Below, piece after piece: positions 50,378 through 59,061 of a stretch of 64,000 nucleotides of DNA. The first letter of the stretch is position 1. Each line of letters begins with the position of its first letter. Source of the DNA: Pseudoduganella danionis (GTDB lineage Bacteria > Pseudomonadota > Gammaproteobacteria > Burkholderiales > Burkholderiaceae_D); NCBI RefSeq assembly GCF_009720775.1, contig NZ_WNKW01000005.1, positions 332,257 to 396,256 on the forward strand. Reading direction: 5' to 3'. The notes beneath the pieces are model-generated. The model did no database searches and was not told the DNA's origin. It saw nothing but the letters and a program-made list of their open reading frames with translations. The translations under genes and the position numbers were made by a program.

Positions 50378-51027
50378 TACTTGGTGCCGAAGATGCGGTC
50401 GCCCGCGTCGCCCAGACCAGGCACGATATAAGCGTGATCGTTGAGGTGGGAATCCAGCGAAGCGCAATAAATCTTCACGCCCGGATGGGATTTCTGGAAC
50501 ACGGTAATGCCTTCCGGTGCAGCGACCAGTGCAAGGAAGATGATCTGGTCATCCGTGACGCCGCGCGATTTCAGCACGTCCACGGCGTGCACGGCCGAAT
50601 TGCCAGTCGCTACCATCGGATCGCACAGAATGAAAGTACGTTCGGCCAGATCCGGCAGACGCACCAGATATTCCACCGGCTGGTGGGTTTCCGGATCACG
50701 GAACACGCCGATATGACCGACGCGGGCCGATGGCACCAGATTCAGCAGGCCATCGCTCATGCCTATGCCAGCACGCAGAATAGGTACGATGGCCAGCTTT
50801 TTACCGGCGATGACAGGGGCATCGATGGTCATCAGCGGGGTTTCGATGGTACGGGTGGTCAATGGCAGATCGCGGGTGATCTCATAGCCCATCAGCAGGG
50901 TGATTTCTTTCAGCAGTTCGCGGAAAGTACGGGTCGAGGTATCTTTTTCCCGCATGTGACTCAGCTTGTGCTGAATCAGCGGGTGGTCAGTGATAAACAG
51001 ATTAGGGAAGCGCGGATCTTGTTTCAT
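50377..51027 (-). CDS. upp: Uracil phosphoribosyltransferase
   Basis: A 216-residue enzyme that makes UMP from uracil and PRPP. The PRPP loop LCDPMVATGNSAVHAV, VPILRAGIGMSDGLL and the C-terminal uracil-binding segment YIVPGLGDAGDRIFGTK are all present. The length is normal. It stands 34 bp downstream of a TetR gene on the same strand but is probably transcribed alone with the Hpt gene. Confidence 0.95.
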   Translation of the reverse strand: MKQDPRFPNLFITDHPLIQHKLSHMREKDTSTRTFRELLKEITLLMGYEITRDLPLTTRTIETPLMTIDAPVIAGKKLAIVPILRAGIGMSDGLLNLVPSARVGHIGVFRDPETHQPVEYLVRLPDLAERTFILCDPMVATGNSAVHAVDVLKSRGVTDDQIIFLALVAAPEGITVFQKSHPGVKIYCASLDSHLNDHAYIVPGLGDAGDRIFGTK

Positions 51028-51060
51028 TGTGGATTCTTTCTTGAAGTACCGACCATTATA

Positions 51061-51642
51061 CTAGGGCTGCGGGCCTAAAAACATGCTCACGGCTTCCTCG
51101 GCAATCTGGTCCAGATTCAGGCCCTGCCCCGGTTTGTACCACAGCACACTGTAATTGATAGCGCCCATGAGCAGTAGGCGCGCCACCGCACTATCGCTAC
51201 GCAGCAAGCCGGCAGCCAGCAATTCGCTCACCACATCCTGCCACAGCTGATCATAACGGTCGCGCAACACCTGTACCCTTTCGCGCAATTCCGGCGTCAG
51301 GCGGCGCCAGTCATACAGCAGCACGGGTATGAAGTCATGGCCCTCGCCCAGCACGATTTCCAGATGGGCGCGCACCAGCGCCTGAAACTTCTCGCGCGGC
51401 GACAAGGCGCTTTCCGCAATCGCTTCCGCTGCCGGCAGGCCGGCCGTCAGCCCTTCTTCCATCACGGCCGCAAGTATTTCCTGCTTGCTTTTGAAGTGGT
51501 AGAACGGACTACCGGAACGCATGCCTACAGCTTCGGCAATGTCACGCGTGGTGGTGCCGTCAAAGCCCCGTTCGCGGAACAGCCGCGCCGCCACCCGCAC
51601 CAGATCGGCACGCCGATTATCTACTGCTACCGTTTGATTCAT
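51061..51642 (-). CDS. TetR/AcrR regulator of the acyl-CoA locus
   Basis: A 193-residue regulator with an HTH (LVRVAARLFRERGFDGTTTRDIAEAVGMRSGSPFYHFKSKQEIL) and a C-terminal ligand domain of the TetR_C_33-like type seen in fatty-acid regulators. I use the ATG at 51642. It follows the AidB-like gene by 12 bp, so both are in one operon. The 20-bp palindrome between that operon and the divergent thiolase is its probable operator; acyl-CoA would be a fitting inducer. Confidence 0.88.
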   Translation of the reverse strand: MNQTVAVDNRRADLVRVAARLFRERGFDGTTTRDIAEAVGMRSGSPFYHFKSKQEILAAVMEEGLTAGLPAAEAIAESALSPREKFQALVRAHLEIVLGEGHDFIPVLLYDWRRLTPELRERVQVLRDRYDQLWQDVVSELLAAGLLRSDSAVARLLLMGAINYSVLWYKPGQGLNLDQIAEEAVSMFLGPQP

Positions 51643-51654
51643 CCACTTTTCCAA

Positions 51655-53322
51655 TTATTCGAGCAAGGCACGGGCCAGTATCTGGCCATATGCCACATTT
51701 TCCGGCAAGCGCCCGTAGGCACCGCCAGGCGCGCAGCTTATGCGCGAGGCAATAAATGCCGATGATACATAAGCTGGCGCATGGCGCAACAGCAAACCTG
51801 CCTGCACGGCCAACACGATGCGTTCAGCCAGCAACCGCGCGCCCGCTTCGCTGCACTGCATATCCGCCAGCAAGGCAGCGCGATAGGCACTGAAATCGGC
51901 ATCGGCCTCACCGGCCAGTGCCAGCTCGGCCGCCAGCGCGGCGCGCGCGGCAGGAGTTTTGCCGAGTGCCCGCAGCAAGTCAAGGCACATCACATTGCCC
52001 GAGCCTTCCCAGATGGAATTGACGGGCAGTTCCCGGTACAGCCGGGCCAGCGGACTATCTTCCACGTAACCGCTGCCGCCTATGACTTCCATGGCTTCGG
52101 CGCCGAAAGCGGGGCCGCGCTTGCAGATCCAGTACTTGCCAGCCGGGGTCAGCAGCCTTGCCAGCAAGGCCTGGGCCGGATCGCCTGCTTCGTCGAAACA
52201 GCGCGCCAGCCGCATGGCAAACACGGTTGCCGCTTCCGACTCCAGTGCCAGATCGGCCAGCACGTTCTGCATCAGCGGCTGCTCGCTCAGCTTGCGACCA
52301 AAAGCGGAGCGCTGGCGCGCGTGGTGCAGCGCATGTACCAATGCCGCGCGCATCGCCCCGGCGCTGCCCAGTATGCAGTCGAGCCGGGTATGGCTGCCCA
52401 TTTCCAGTATGGTGGGCACGCCGCGACCCGGCGCACCGATCAGCCAGCCATAGGCACCGGCAAATTCCACTTCCGACGAAGCATTCGAGCGATTGCCCAC
52501 CTTGTTCTTCAGGCGCTGCACGCGGATGGCATTGCGCTCGCCGTTCGGCAGATAGCGCGGCAGCAGCAGACAGGACAGGCCGTGCCCGTCCGCGCTCTCC
52601 GTCTGCGCGAGGATCAGATGGGCGTCGCTCTGGGGCGCTGAAAAAAACCATTTATGCCCGACCACGCGGTAGGCACCCTCGCCCTCCTCGCCGAACAGGG
52701 CCTGGGCTTCAACCGGCGCCAGCGCTTGCGCCGTGGTGGTATTGCTGCGCACATCGGAGCCGCCCTGCTTTTCCGTCATGCCCATGCCTATCAGGGCGCC
52801 GTGTTTGTGCTCGATGGGCAGCGAGCGCGGATCGTAAGTGCGGGAGAGGATTTTGGGCAGCCATTTTGCCGCCAGCCGGGGCGCTTGGCGCAGCGCCGGC
52901 ACGCTGGCATAAGTCATCGTCACCGGACACTGCGAACCATTTTCCACCTGTCCGAACATCAGATAGCGGGCGGCACGCGCCACTTGCGCACCGTTGCCTT
53001 CAAGCCAAGGCGTGGCGTGGGCGCCACTCTCGATCAGCAAGCGCATCAGGCTATGCCAGGCCGGATGAAACTCCAGTTCATCGATGCGGCGCCCGCCCGC
53101 GTCATATTGCTGCAATACGGGCGGGTACTGGTTGGCCAGCCGCCCCAGTTCCAGCACGTCCGCCTGCCCCAACTGGGCTCCCAGCGCATACAGGGCCGCC
53201 TCGTCATAGCCTCCGCCCTCGCGTACCAGCGCTTCTCGCAAGGCCATATCGATCTGGTAGAGGTTCACATTGGCCAGCGGGGCCACCGTATTGTGTACTT
53301 CATGGGTATCGTAGGCCTGCAT
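51655..53322 (-). CDS. AidB-like acyl-CoA dehydrogenase
   Basis: A 555-residue FAD enzyme of the AidB group: the N-terminal extension (VHNTVAPLANVNLYQIDMALREAL), MTEKQGGSDVRSNTT, KWFFSAPQSDAHLILAQT, and the C-terminal RGPAFGAEAMEVIGGSGYVEDSPLARLYRELPVNSIWEGSGNVMCLDLLR, where the last part holds the base region and the AidB-type Glu. E. coli AidB belongs to the adaptive response to alkylation; many relatives are simply fatty-acyl-CoA dehydrogenases. The company of thiolase, a crotonase-like protein and a TetR gene favours fatty-acid oxidation. GGAGA lies before the ATG at 53322. Confidence 0.9.
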   Translation of the reverse strand: MQAYDTHEVHNTVAPLANVNLYQIDMALREALVREGGGYDEAALYALGAQLGQADVLELGRLANQYPPVLQQYDAGGRRIDELEFHPAWHSLMRLLIESGAHATPWLEGNGAQVARAARYLMFGQVENGSQCPVTMTYASVPALRQAPRLAAKWLPKILSRTYDPRSLPIEHKHGALIGMGMTEKQGGSDVRSNTTTAQALAPVEAQALFGEEGEGAYRVVGHKWFFSAPQSDAHLILAQTESADGHGLSCLLLPRYLPNGERNAIRVQRLKNKVGNRSNASSEVEFAGAYGWLIGAPGRGVPTILEMGSHTRLDCILGSAGAMRAALVHALHHARQRSAFGRKLSEQPLMQNVLADLALESEAATVFAMRLARCFDEAGDPAQALLARLLTPAGKYWICKRGPAFGAEAMEVIGGSGYVEDSPLARLYRELPVNSIWEGSGNVMCLDLLRALGKTPAARAALAAELALAGEADADFSAYRAALLADMQCSEAGARLLAERIVLAVQAGLLLRHAPAYVSSAFIASRISCAPGGAYGRLPENVAYGQILARALLE

Positions 53323-53418
53323 AGTATCTCCCGTCGTTGTGGGCTGCACAGCCACCTTACGCCAGATTGGCAGGGCTGTGCGCCGGATAGGTTGCCCAGA
53401 CTAGCTCACTGGCACATT

Positions 53419-53438
53419 CAAAGCAAGCGCTTGCTTTG
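53419..53438. promoter_or_regulatory. 20-bp perfect palindrome, probable TetR operator
   Basis: CAAAGCAAGC joined directly to GCTTGCTTTG. It lies in the 160-bp gap between the divergent aidB-tetR and thiolase operons. Confidence 0.75.
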
Positions 53439-53482
53439 TTGCACTCGCACATCTATGATGGCTTACCACCACAGGAGACCAC

Positions 53483-54685
53483 ATGGAACACGCTTATGTG
53501 TTTGACGCCATTCGCACGCCCCGGGGCAAGGGCAAGAAAGACGGCAGCCTGCATAGCATCAAGGCGATTGATCTGGTTGCAGGTTTAATGCAAGCCCTGC
53601 AGGCGCGCCACCATCTCGATACGGCACAGATTGACGATGTCGTGCTCGGCTGCGTCACGCCCGTAGGAGAACAAGGGGCGGACATCGCCAAAATCGCCGC
53701 GCTGGCAGCCGGCTGGGACTGGAAAGTAGCAGGCGTGCAGCTCAACCGCTTCTGCGCTTCCGGGCTGGAAGCAGTCAATCAGGCTGCCCAAAAAGTGCGC
53801 TCCGGTTGGGAAGACCTGGTGGTGGCAGGCGGGGTGGAATCCATGTCGCGCGTGGCCATGGGCAGCGACGGTGGCGCCTGGGCCAATGATCCAGCCACCA
53901 GCTTGCGTACGGATTTCCTGCCGCAAGGCATAGGAGCCGACCTGATTGCCAGCCTCGACGGCTACAGCCGAACCCAGGTGGACGCCTACGCCGTACGTTC
54001 GCAGCAGAAGGCCGCAGCCGCCCGCGCCGCCGGGCGCTTTCCATCGATAGTGCCCGTCTGTGACCAGAACGGCGTGCTGGTACTGGACCATGACGAATTC
54101 ATCAAACCTGGCACTACACTCGACACGCTGGCCGGCCTCAAGCCTTCGTTCGCCCAGCTCGGTGCGCTGGGTTTCGACGCCCTCGCCCTGCAGCGCTACC
54201 CGCAACTGCAGCAGGTAGCACATGTGCACACGGCCGGCAATTCTTCCGGCATCGTGGACGGCGCCGCTCTGGCCCTGATCGGTAGCCGCAGCACCGGCCA
54301 GCGCCTGGGCCTGCGGCCGCGCGCGCGCATCGTTGCCGCCGCCGTCACCGGCAGCGATCCCGCCATCATGCTGACGGGACCGGCACCGGCAGCCCGCAAA
54401 GCCTTGCAAAAAGCCGGGCTAGATATTGCCGATATCGATCTGTTTGAAGTAAACGAAGCATTTGCCTCGGTGGTGCTGCGCTTCATGAACGAACTCGGCG
54501 TGCCCGAACACAAGGTCAACGTCAATGGCGGCGCCATCGCGCTGGGTCATCCGCTCGGCGCCACCGGCTGCATGCTGCTGGCCACCCTGCTCGACGAGCT
54601 GGAAGCACGGCAGCTGCGGCGCGGCATGGTGACGCTGTGTGTGGGCGGCGGCATGGGCATCGCCACCATCATCGAACGGGTATAA
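53483..54685 (+). CDS. Acetyl-CoA acyltransferase (thiolase)
   Basis: A 400-residue thiolase. The acylated Cys lies in NRFCASGLEAVN, the His in NVNGGAIALGHPLGATG, and the second Cys in TLCVGGGMGIATI. It would cleave 3-ketoacyl-CoA or join acetyl-CoA units. It leads a plus-strand pair with a crotonase-like gene 11 bp on. The residues from 135 to 150 (GGAWANDP) are typical of FadI/FadA-like beta-oxidation thiolases in betaproteobacteria. Control by the palindrome upstream is likely. Confidence 0.93.
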   Translation: MEHAYVFDAIRTPRGKGKKDGSLHSIKAIDLVAGLMQALQARHHLDTAQIDDVVLGCVTPVGEQGADIAKIAALAAGWDWKVAGVQLNRFCASGLEAVNQAAQKVRSGWEDLVVAGGVESMSRVAMGSDGGAWANDPATSLRTDFLPQGIGADLIASLDGYSRTQVDAYAVRSQQKAAAARAAGRFPSIVPVCDQNGVLVLDHDEFIKPGTTLDTLAGLKPSFAQLGALGFDALALQRYPQLQQVAHVHTAGNSSGIVDGAALALIGSRSTGQRLGLRPRARIVAAAVTGSDPAIMLTGPAPAARKALQKAGLDIADIDLFEVNEAFASVVLRFMNELGVPEHKVNVNGGAIALGHPLGATGCMLLATLLDELEARQLRRGMVTLCVGGGMGIATIIERV

Positions 54686-54696
54686 ACGGAGCCAGC

Positions 54697-55539
54697 ATGA
54701 TTAAGGTCGAGCAACAGCCGCAATTCATACAAGTGACGCTAAGCAACAACAGCATCAATCCCCTTAGCCGCAGCTGGCAGCAAGCGCTGCAGGGCTTGCT
54801 CGAAACGTTAGAGCAGCAGGCTGGCGATAACGCGGCCGCCCCTATTGTCCAGATCAACTTCGATGCCAGCAAGGCCGACTTCCAGCTCGAGCATCTGGCC
54901 GCGCTGGCGCGCCAGCAAGCGCCCGACTGCATGCAGTTGCTGGCCAGCTACCATGGTTTATTGCGCCGACTCGAGCGGCTGCCCATCCCCGTGGTCGCTA
55001 TACTCGAAGGTGCTGTGAGCGGCCACGCATGGGGCCTGGCACTGGCTTGTCAGCGCCGCTATGCGCTCGGCGCCGGCAGCTACAGCCTGCCGCAGGCCAG
55101 CCTGGGCATTACTCCGTGCGGCGGCGCGCTGGTGCGCACGGGCCGGCTGCTGGGGCTGCAAGCTGCGCTCCCCCTGCTGCTCGACGGCAGCGCGTGCGAC
55201 AGTGCCACTGCCCTGCAACTGGGCTTGCTGCATGGAATAACGGCCGACCGCGCAGCGCTGACCGGGCTGCTGCAGCAGTACCGACAGGCCGGCACGCCAC
55301 TGCGTCAGCCGTGGGATGAGAAAATGCCCGCCCTGCCCGGCGGCGCCATCGATAGCCCCGCCAATCTGGCCTTTTTGCAGCTGGCCCCCGCGCGCCTGCG
55401 CAGCCGCCATGCGGCGCCAGCGCCAGCCGAACAAGCGATACTGTGCGCACTCGCGGAAGGAATGCTGGTAGATTTCGATACTGCCGTGCTCATTGAAAGC
55501 CGCTATTTCTGCCAGTCCGCCATCGCGTTTCAGGCTTAG
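54697..55539 (+). CDS. Crotonase-fold protein lacking both catalytic glutamates
   Basis: A 280-residue enoyl-CoA hydratase/isomerase-like protein, the size of the crotonase half of FadB/FadJ including the linker helix (ALAEGMLVDFDTAVLIESRYF), but with no dehydrogenase domain. The CoA pocket pattern LPIPVVAILEGAVSGHAWGLALACQRRY is kept. However, the two catalytic Glu positions are changed: LPQASLGI has Gln133 where the family has Glu, and ALPLLLDG has Pro159 where the second Glu sits. It is therefore unlikely to hydrate enoyl-CoA and may be a pseudoenzyme, a different crotonase activity, or a binding partner of the thiolase 11 bp upstream. Confidence 0.8.
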   Translation: MIKVEQQPQFIQVTLSNNSINPLSRSWQQALQGLLETLEQQAGDNAAAPIVQINFDASKADFQLEHLAALARQQAPDCMQLLASYHGLLRRLERLPIPVVAILEGAVSGHAWGLALACQRRYALGAGSYSLPQASLGITPCGGALVRTGRLLGLQAALPLLLDGSACDSATALQLGLLHGITADRAALTGLLQQYRQAGTPLRQPWDEKMPALPGGAIDSPANLAFLQLAPARLRSRHAAPAPAEQAILCALAEGMLVDFDTAVLIESRYFCQSAIAFQA

Positions 55540-55624
55540 ATACACATGTTTGTCCAGAACAATTATCTTTGACTTTCAATTAATAGAAAAATCGTAAATT
55601 TCGCTCCCAAAAAGCCTTGTTACA

Positions 55625-55672
55625 GTGCTGAAAAAGCCATTTTTTCACTCTAGGCGATGTTTTTTTCAGCAC
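55625..55672. promoter_or_regulatory. 11-bp inverted repeat in an AT-rich gap
   Basis: GTGCTGAAAAA (55625) and its inverse TTTTTCAGCAC (to 55672) with 26 bases between. The 277-bp gap otherwise shows nothing I can name. It could end the thiolase transcript or bind a regulator of the following GGDEF-EAL gene. Confidence 0.4.
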
Positions 55673-55816
55673 GATTGTATGAAAACAAAAAAAGTCTTGA
55701 AGATATTGTCATTTTTCATGTGATTTCACCGCTATCAGTGATACATTGCGCTCTGGTGTAGCCATACTTGTGCTGGCGCCGTACCGGCATAAAAACTGAA
55801 AGATTAAAATCACGCG

Positions 55817-57541
55817 ATGTACTCCAGTATTCCCGTCCCGTCTCCGCGACATGAATTGGATAACCTCATGGAGGAGGCTGGCGACGTTGTATTCCGCGTC
55901 AGTCCCGAAGGACAGATACTGTTTGCCAGCCACCGCGCGGTCCAGCTGATCGCCGCGCAAGCGCCGCTGGCCGGCACAGCGCTGCTGCAACTGCTTACCG
56001 AAGATGACCGCCCGGCCTTGCAATCGGCCCTCAACGACGTGCTGGCTGGCGAGCCGGGCCGCCTGTTCGAAAGCCGCCTCAAGTGCGCGCAATGTGAAAC
56101 CCCGTTCGAGCTGCGCCTATCCTGCTATGCCAATCAGCAAGGCCTGAAAGAGTTGCTGGTGATAGGCCGGAATATGGAGCAGCAGCGCGCGACCGAAGAG
56201 CGGCTGCGCCACATGGCCACCCACGATGCCCTGACCGAACTGCCCAACCGGCTGCTGCTGTCGGACCGCATCCGCATGGTGATCGCCAATGCGCGCCGCT
56301 CGGGCCAGAGCTTTTCCGTCGCCTGCATAGGGCTGGACGGCTTCAAAAAGGTCAATGACGGGCTGGGCCACCCCATCGGTGACGCCGTACTACGCACTGC
56401 GGCCGCCCGCCTGCGCAAAACCTTGCGCGACAGCGACACACTGGCCCGTGTCGGCGGCGACGAATTCGTCGCCATTTTGCCCGGCACGGCAACGGAAGCC
56501 CAGATCAAGCTGGTGACTGGACGGCTGATCGCCACGCTGCAATCGCCATTCGAAATCGACAGCCACACCATCTATGTCGGCGCCTCGGTGGGCGTGGCCG
56601 TGTATCCCCAGCATGCGGAAGAAGAAGGCCGCTTGCTGGCGCTGGCCGACGTCGCCATGTCGCGCGCCAAGGAAACCGGCAAGGCCCGCTGCGTGGTCTA
56701 CAGTCAGAGCGAGGCCGAACCGCCCGAACATGATATTTCGCTGGAAGCGGCCATGTTCCAGGCCGTGCGCGAAGGCGAGTTCCTGCTGTTCTACCAGCCC
56801 ATCGTGGACGCGCGCACGCGCGAAATCCAGGGCTTCGAAACGCTGATGCGCTGGAAGCATCCGACCCTGGGCATGGTTCCGCCGGCCCGCTTCATTCCTA
56901 TCGCCGAAACCAACGGCCTGATCAATCTGCTGGGCGCCTGGGCACTCAAAGCCGCCTGCGTACAGCTCAAACAGTTCGAGGAAGTGGCCAAGCGCCCGCT
57001 CTATATTTCTGTCAATATCAGCCCGCGGCAATTCCGCAATGACAAATTTCTGGACGTGCTGGACGATGCAATCGCCTTCTCCGGCTTACAAGGTGAGCAA
57101 TTGGTTCTAGAAATTACAGAGGGCACGCTGATGGTCGATCCGGTACATGCCGAGTCCATCCTGTCCAAAATGGCCGAACGCAAGGCGCGCATCGCGATTG
57201 ACGATTTCGGCACCGGCTATTCTTCGCTGGCCTATCTCAAGCGTTTCCCGATTTCGGTACTGAAGATAGACCGCACCTTTATCCGCGACCTGCCGACTTC
57301 GGAAAAAGATGCAGCCATCTGCAATGCCGTGCTCGATCTGGCCAAACACCTGGACTTGTCCGTGGTGGCAGAAGGCGTGGAGACGGAAGACCAGCTATCT
57401 TATCTGCAGCAGCGCGGCTGCCAGTACATCCAGGGTTATCTGACCGGCAAACCGATGGCGGCCAATATCGCCATGGCGGCACTGCGCGAAAGCATGCACC
57501 TGAAGATAGTCCAGCCTGATTTACGGCAGGTGAACAAATGA
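55817..57541 (+). CDS. PAS-GGDEF-EAL cyclic-di-GMP protein
   Basis: A 574-residue cytoplasmic protein: PAS domain (10-125), GGDEF (about 140-295, active site VGGDEFVAIL) and EAL (about 310-560). The EAL signature reads ETLMRW in place of EALLRW, but NISPRQF, LEITEG, IDDFGTGYSSLAYLK and AEGVET, which hold the metal and base residues, are intact, so phosphodiesterase activity is possible. The GGDEF half is canonical. The stop overlaps the HDOD gene start by ATGA, so the two should act together. The start is the ATG at 55817. Confidence 0.92.
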   Translation: MYSSIPVPSPRHELDNLMEEAGDVVFRVSPEGQILFASHRAVQLIAAQAPLAGTALLQLLTEDDRPALQSALNDVLAGEPGRLFESRLKCAQCETPFELRLSCYANQQGLKELLVIGRNMEQQRATEERLRHMATHDALTELPNRLLLSDRIRMVIANARRSGQSFSVACIGLDGFKKVNDGLGHPIGDAVLRTAAARLRKTLRDSDTLARVGGDEFVAILPGTATEAQIKLVTGRLIATLQSPFEIDSHTIYVGASVGVAVYPQHAEEEGRLLALADVAMSRAKETGKARCVVYSQSEAEPPEHDISLEAAMFQAVREGEFLLFYQPIVDARTREIQGFETLMRWKHPTLGMVPPARFIPIAETNGLINLLGAWALKAACVQLKQFEEVAKRPLYISVNISPRQFRNDKFLDVLDDAIAFSGLQGEQLVLEITEGTLMVDPVHAESILSKMAERKARIAIDDFGTGYSSLAYLKRFPISVLKIDRTFIRDLPTSEKDAAICNAVLDLAKHLDLSVVAEGVETEDQLSYLQQRGCQYIQGYLTGKPMAANIAMAALRESMHLKIVQPDLRQVNK

Positions 57542-59025
57542 GCGTGCGCAGTACAGGTAACGCACTCGGCGACGCTACCCTGGCCACGCTGTGGGAAAGC
57601 ACGCGCCGGCGCGGCGACATGCCGGGCTTCGCCAAGGCCATCAGCTCCATCCTCGGCGCCATGCGCGGCGAAGATGAGCAGGAATTCAATATGACGCGCA
57701 CGGTACTGTCCGACCCTGTGCTGACCCAGAAAGTGCTGCGTCTGGCCAATAGCGGCATGTATGCCGCCTTCGGCCAGCATATCAGTACCGTCTCCAAAGC
57801 CGTGCAAGTACTGGGCACGGACGCCATCGGCCATCTGGCACTGGGCCTGAAACTGATAGAAGAACTGTCTGGCGGCTCATCCGACGCTACGGCTTCGCAC
57901 GTAGAAATGGAAAAAGCGGTGCTGGCCGGCATCGTCGCCCAGCAGATTGCCAATACGGCGGAAAGCCGCCATGGCGAGGAAGCCGTGGTGTGCTCCATGC
58001 TGCACACACTGGGCCGCATGATGCTGACCTATTACATGCCGGAACGCTGGCATGAAATCCAGCGCAGCGCTGCACAGGAAAGCTGCGATGTAGAAGCCAT
58101 CGCGCCCAAGCTGCTGGGCCTGGGCCTTGATGAAATCGGCCATGCTGCAGCCCTGCACTGGGGCTTGCCGGCTGGCCTGATCAACGGCATGCGCAAGCTG
58201 GCACCGCCCGAGCCGGGCAGCGAAATCAGCACCTCGGACTGGATCGCCGGTCTGTCCACCATGTCCGCCGCCTGTGCCGAATCGCTGTGGAATGATGATG
58301 CGGCAGGCGCTGCCGCCGTGGCACAACTGGCTGACGCGTATTCGGCCATGCTGGGCGTACTCCCGGAAAAACTAAAGGGGGCCATCGAACAGGCCAAAGT
58401 GGTGGCCGCCAACGATCTGACCATTGCCCCCCTGTCCAAACCGGCCGAACGGCGCGCCAAGGCGCTGGCCCGCACACGCCAGCGCGATGCCGGCAACCAG
58501 ATACTGCTCAGTGGGCTGGCCGATATGCGCGACATGATGCATACCGCCAATCCAGGCCAGATGGTGCAGATCGCACTGGAAACCGTATTTAAGGGGCTGG
58601 AGTTCTCGCGCGCTTTGGCCTTTGTGCGCAACCGCAAGGACAACCAGTACGCTGCCAAAATCGGCTTCGGCAACGATATCCGCGAAATCCTGCCCAAGCT
58701 GGTGTTCGACGATGCCTACCAGCCCAATGTATTCCACGCTGCACTCAATAGCGACCGCGTGATCTTCATCGAGAATGCGCGCGATGCCAAGTTTGCCGCC
58801 AAGCTGCCCGAATGGTGGCGCAACACCCTGTCCGCCGCACACAGTTTCGTGATTCTGCCGCTGTCCGCCAATGGCCAGTCGGCCGGATTCCTATACGGCG
58901 ACTGGGACGACAGCTTCCCGCCGATAGAACTGAGCCAGACCGAATTCAGCCTGCTCAACGATATGCGCGCCTTGGTCGTCAAGGCAGTGCTCAAGCGCCA
59001 TCAGCAGGAAACCGTCAGCAAATAA
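57538..59025 (+). CDS. HDOD-domain signalling protein with C-terminal GAF-like domain
   Basis: A 495-residue protein with an HDOD domain (about 20-215: LSDPVLTQKVLRLANSGMYAAFG, VLGTDAIGHLAL, HTLGRMMLTYYMPE) and a GAF-like C-terminal domain (about 310-485). HDOD proteins lack the catalytic HD pair and work as adaptors in c-di-GMP and motility signalling. Coupling to the preceding GGDEF-EAL gene suggests that they form one signalling unit. Confidence 0.9.
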   Translation: MSVRSTGNALGDATLATLWESTRRRGDMPGFAKAISSILGAMRGEDEQEFNMTRTVLSDPVLTQKVLRLANSGMYAAFGQHISTVSKAVQVLGTDAIGHLALGLKLIEELSGGSSDATASHVEMEKAVLAGIVAQQIANTAESRHGEEAVVCSMLHTLGRMMLTYYMPERWHEIQRSAAQESCDVEAIAPKLLGLGLDEIGHAAALHWGLPAGLINGMRKLAPPEPGSEISTSDWIAGLSTMSAACAESLWNDDAAGAAAVAQLADAYSAMLGVLPEKLKGAIEQAKVVAANDLTIAPLSKPAERRAKALARTRQRDAGNQILLSGLADMRDMMHTANPGQMVQIALETVFKGLEFSRALAFVRNRKDNQYAAKIGFGNDIREILPKLVFDDAYQPNVFHAALNSDRVIFIENARDAKFAAKLPEWWRNTLSAAHSFVILPLSANGQSAGFLYGDWDDSFPPIELSQTEFSLLNDMRALVVKAVLKRHQQETVSK

Positions 59026-59061
59026 GGCCCCCACCCTGCGGCCCCGCTAGCTGCGCTTGGG

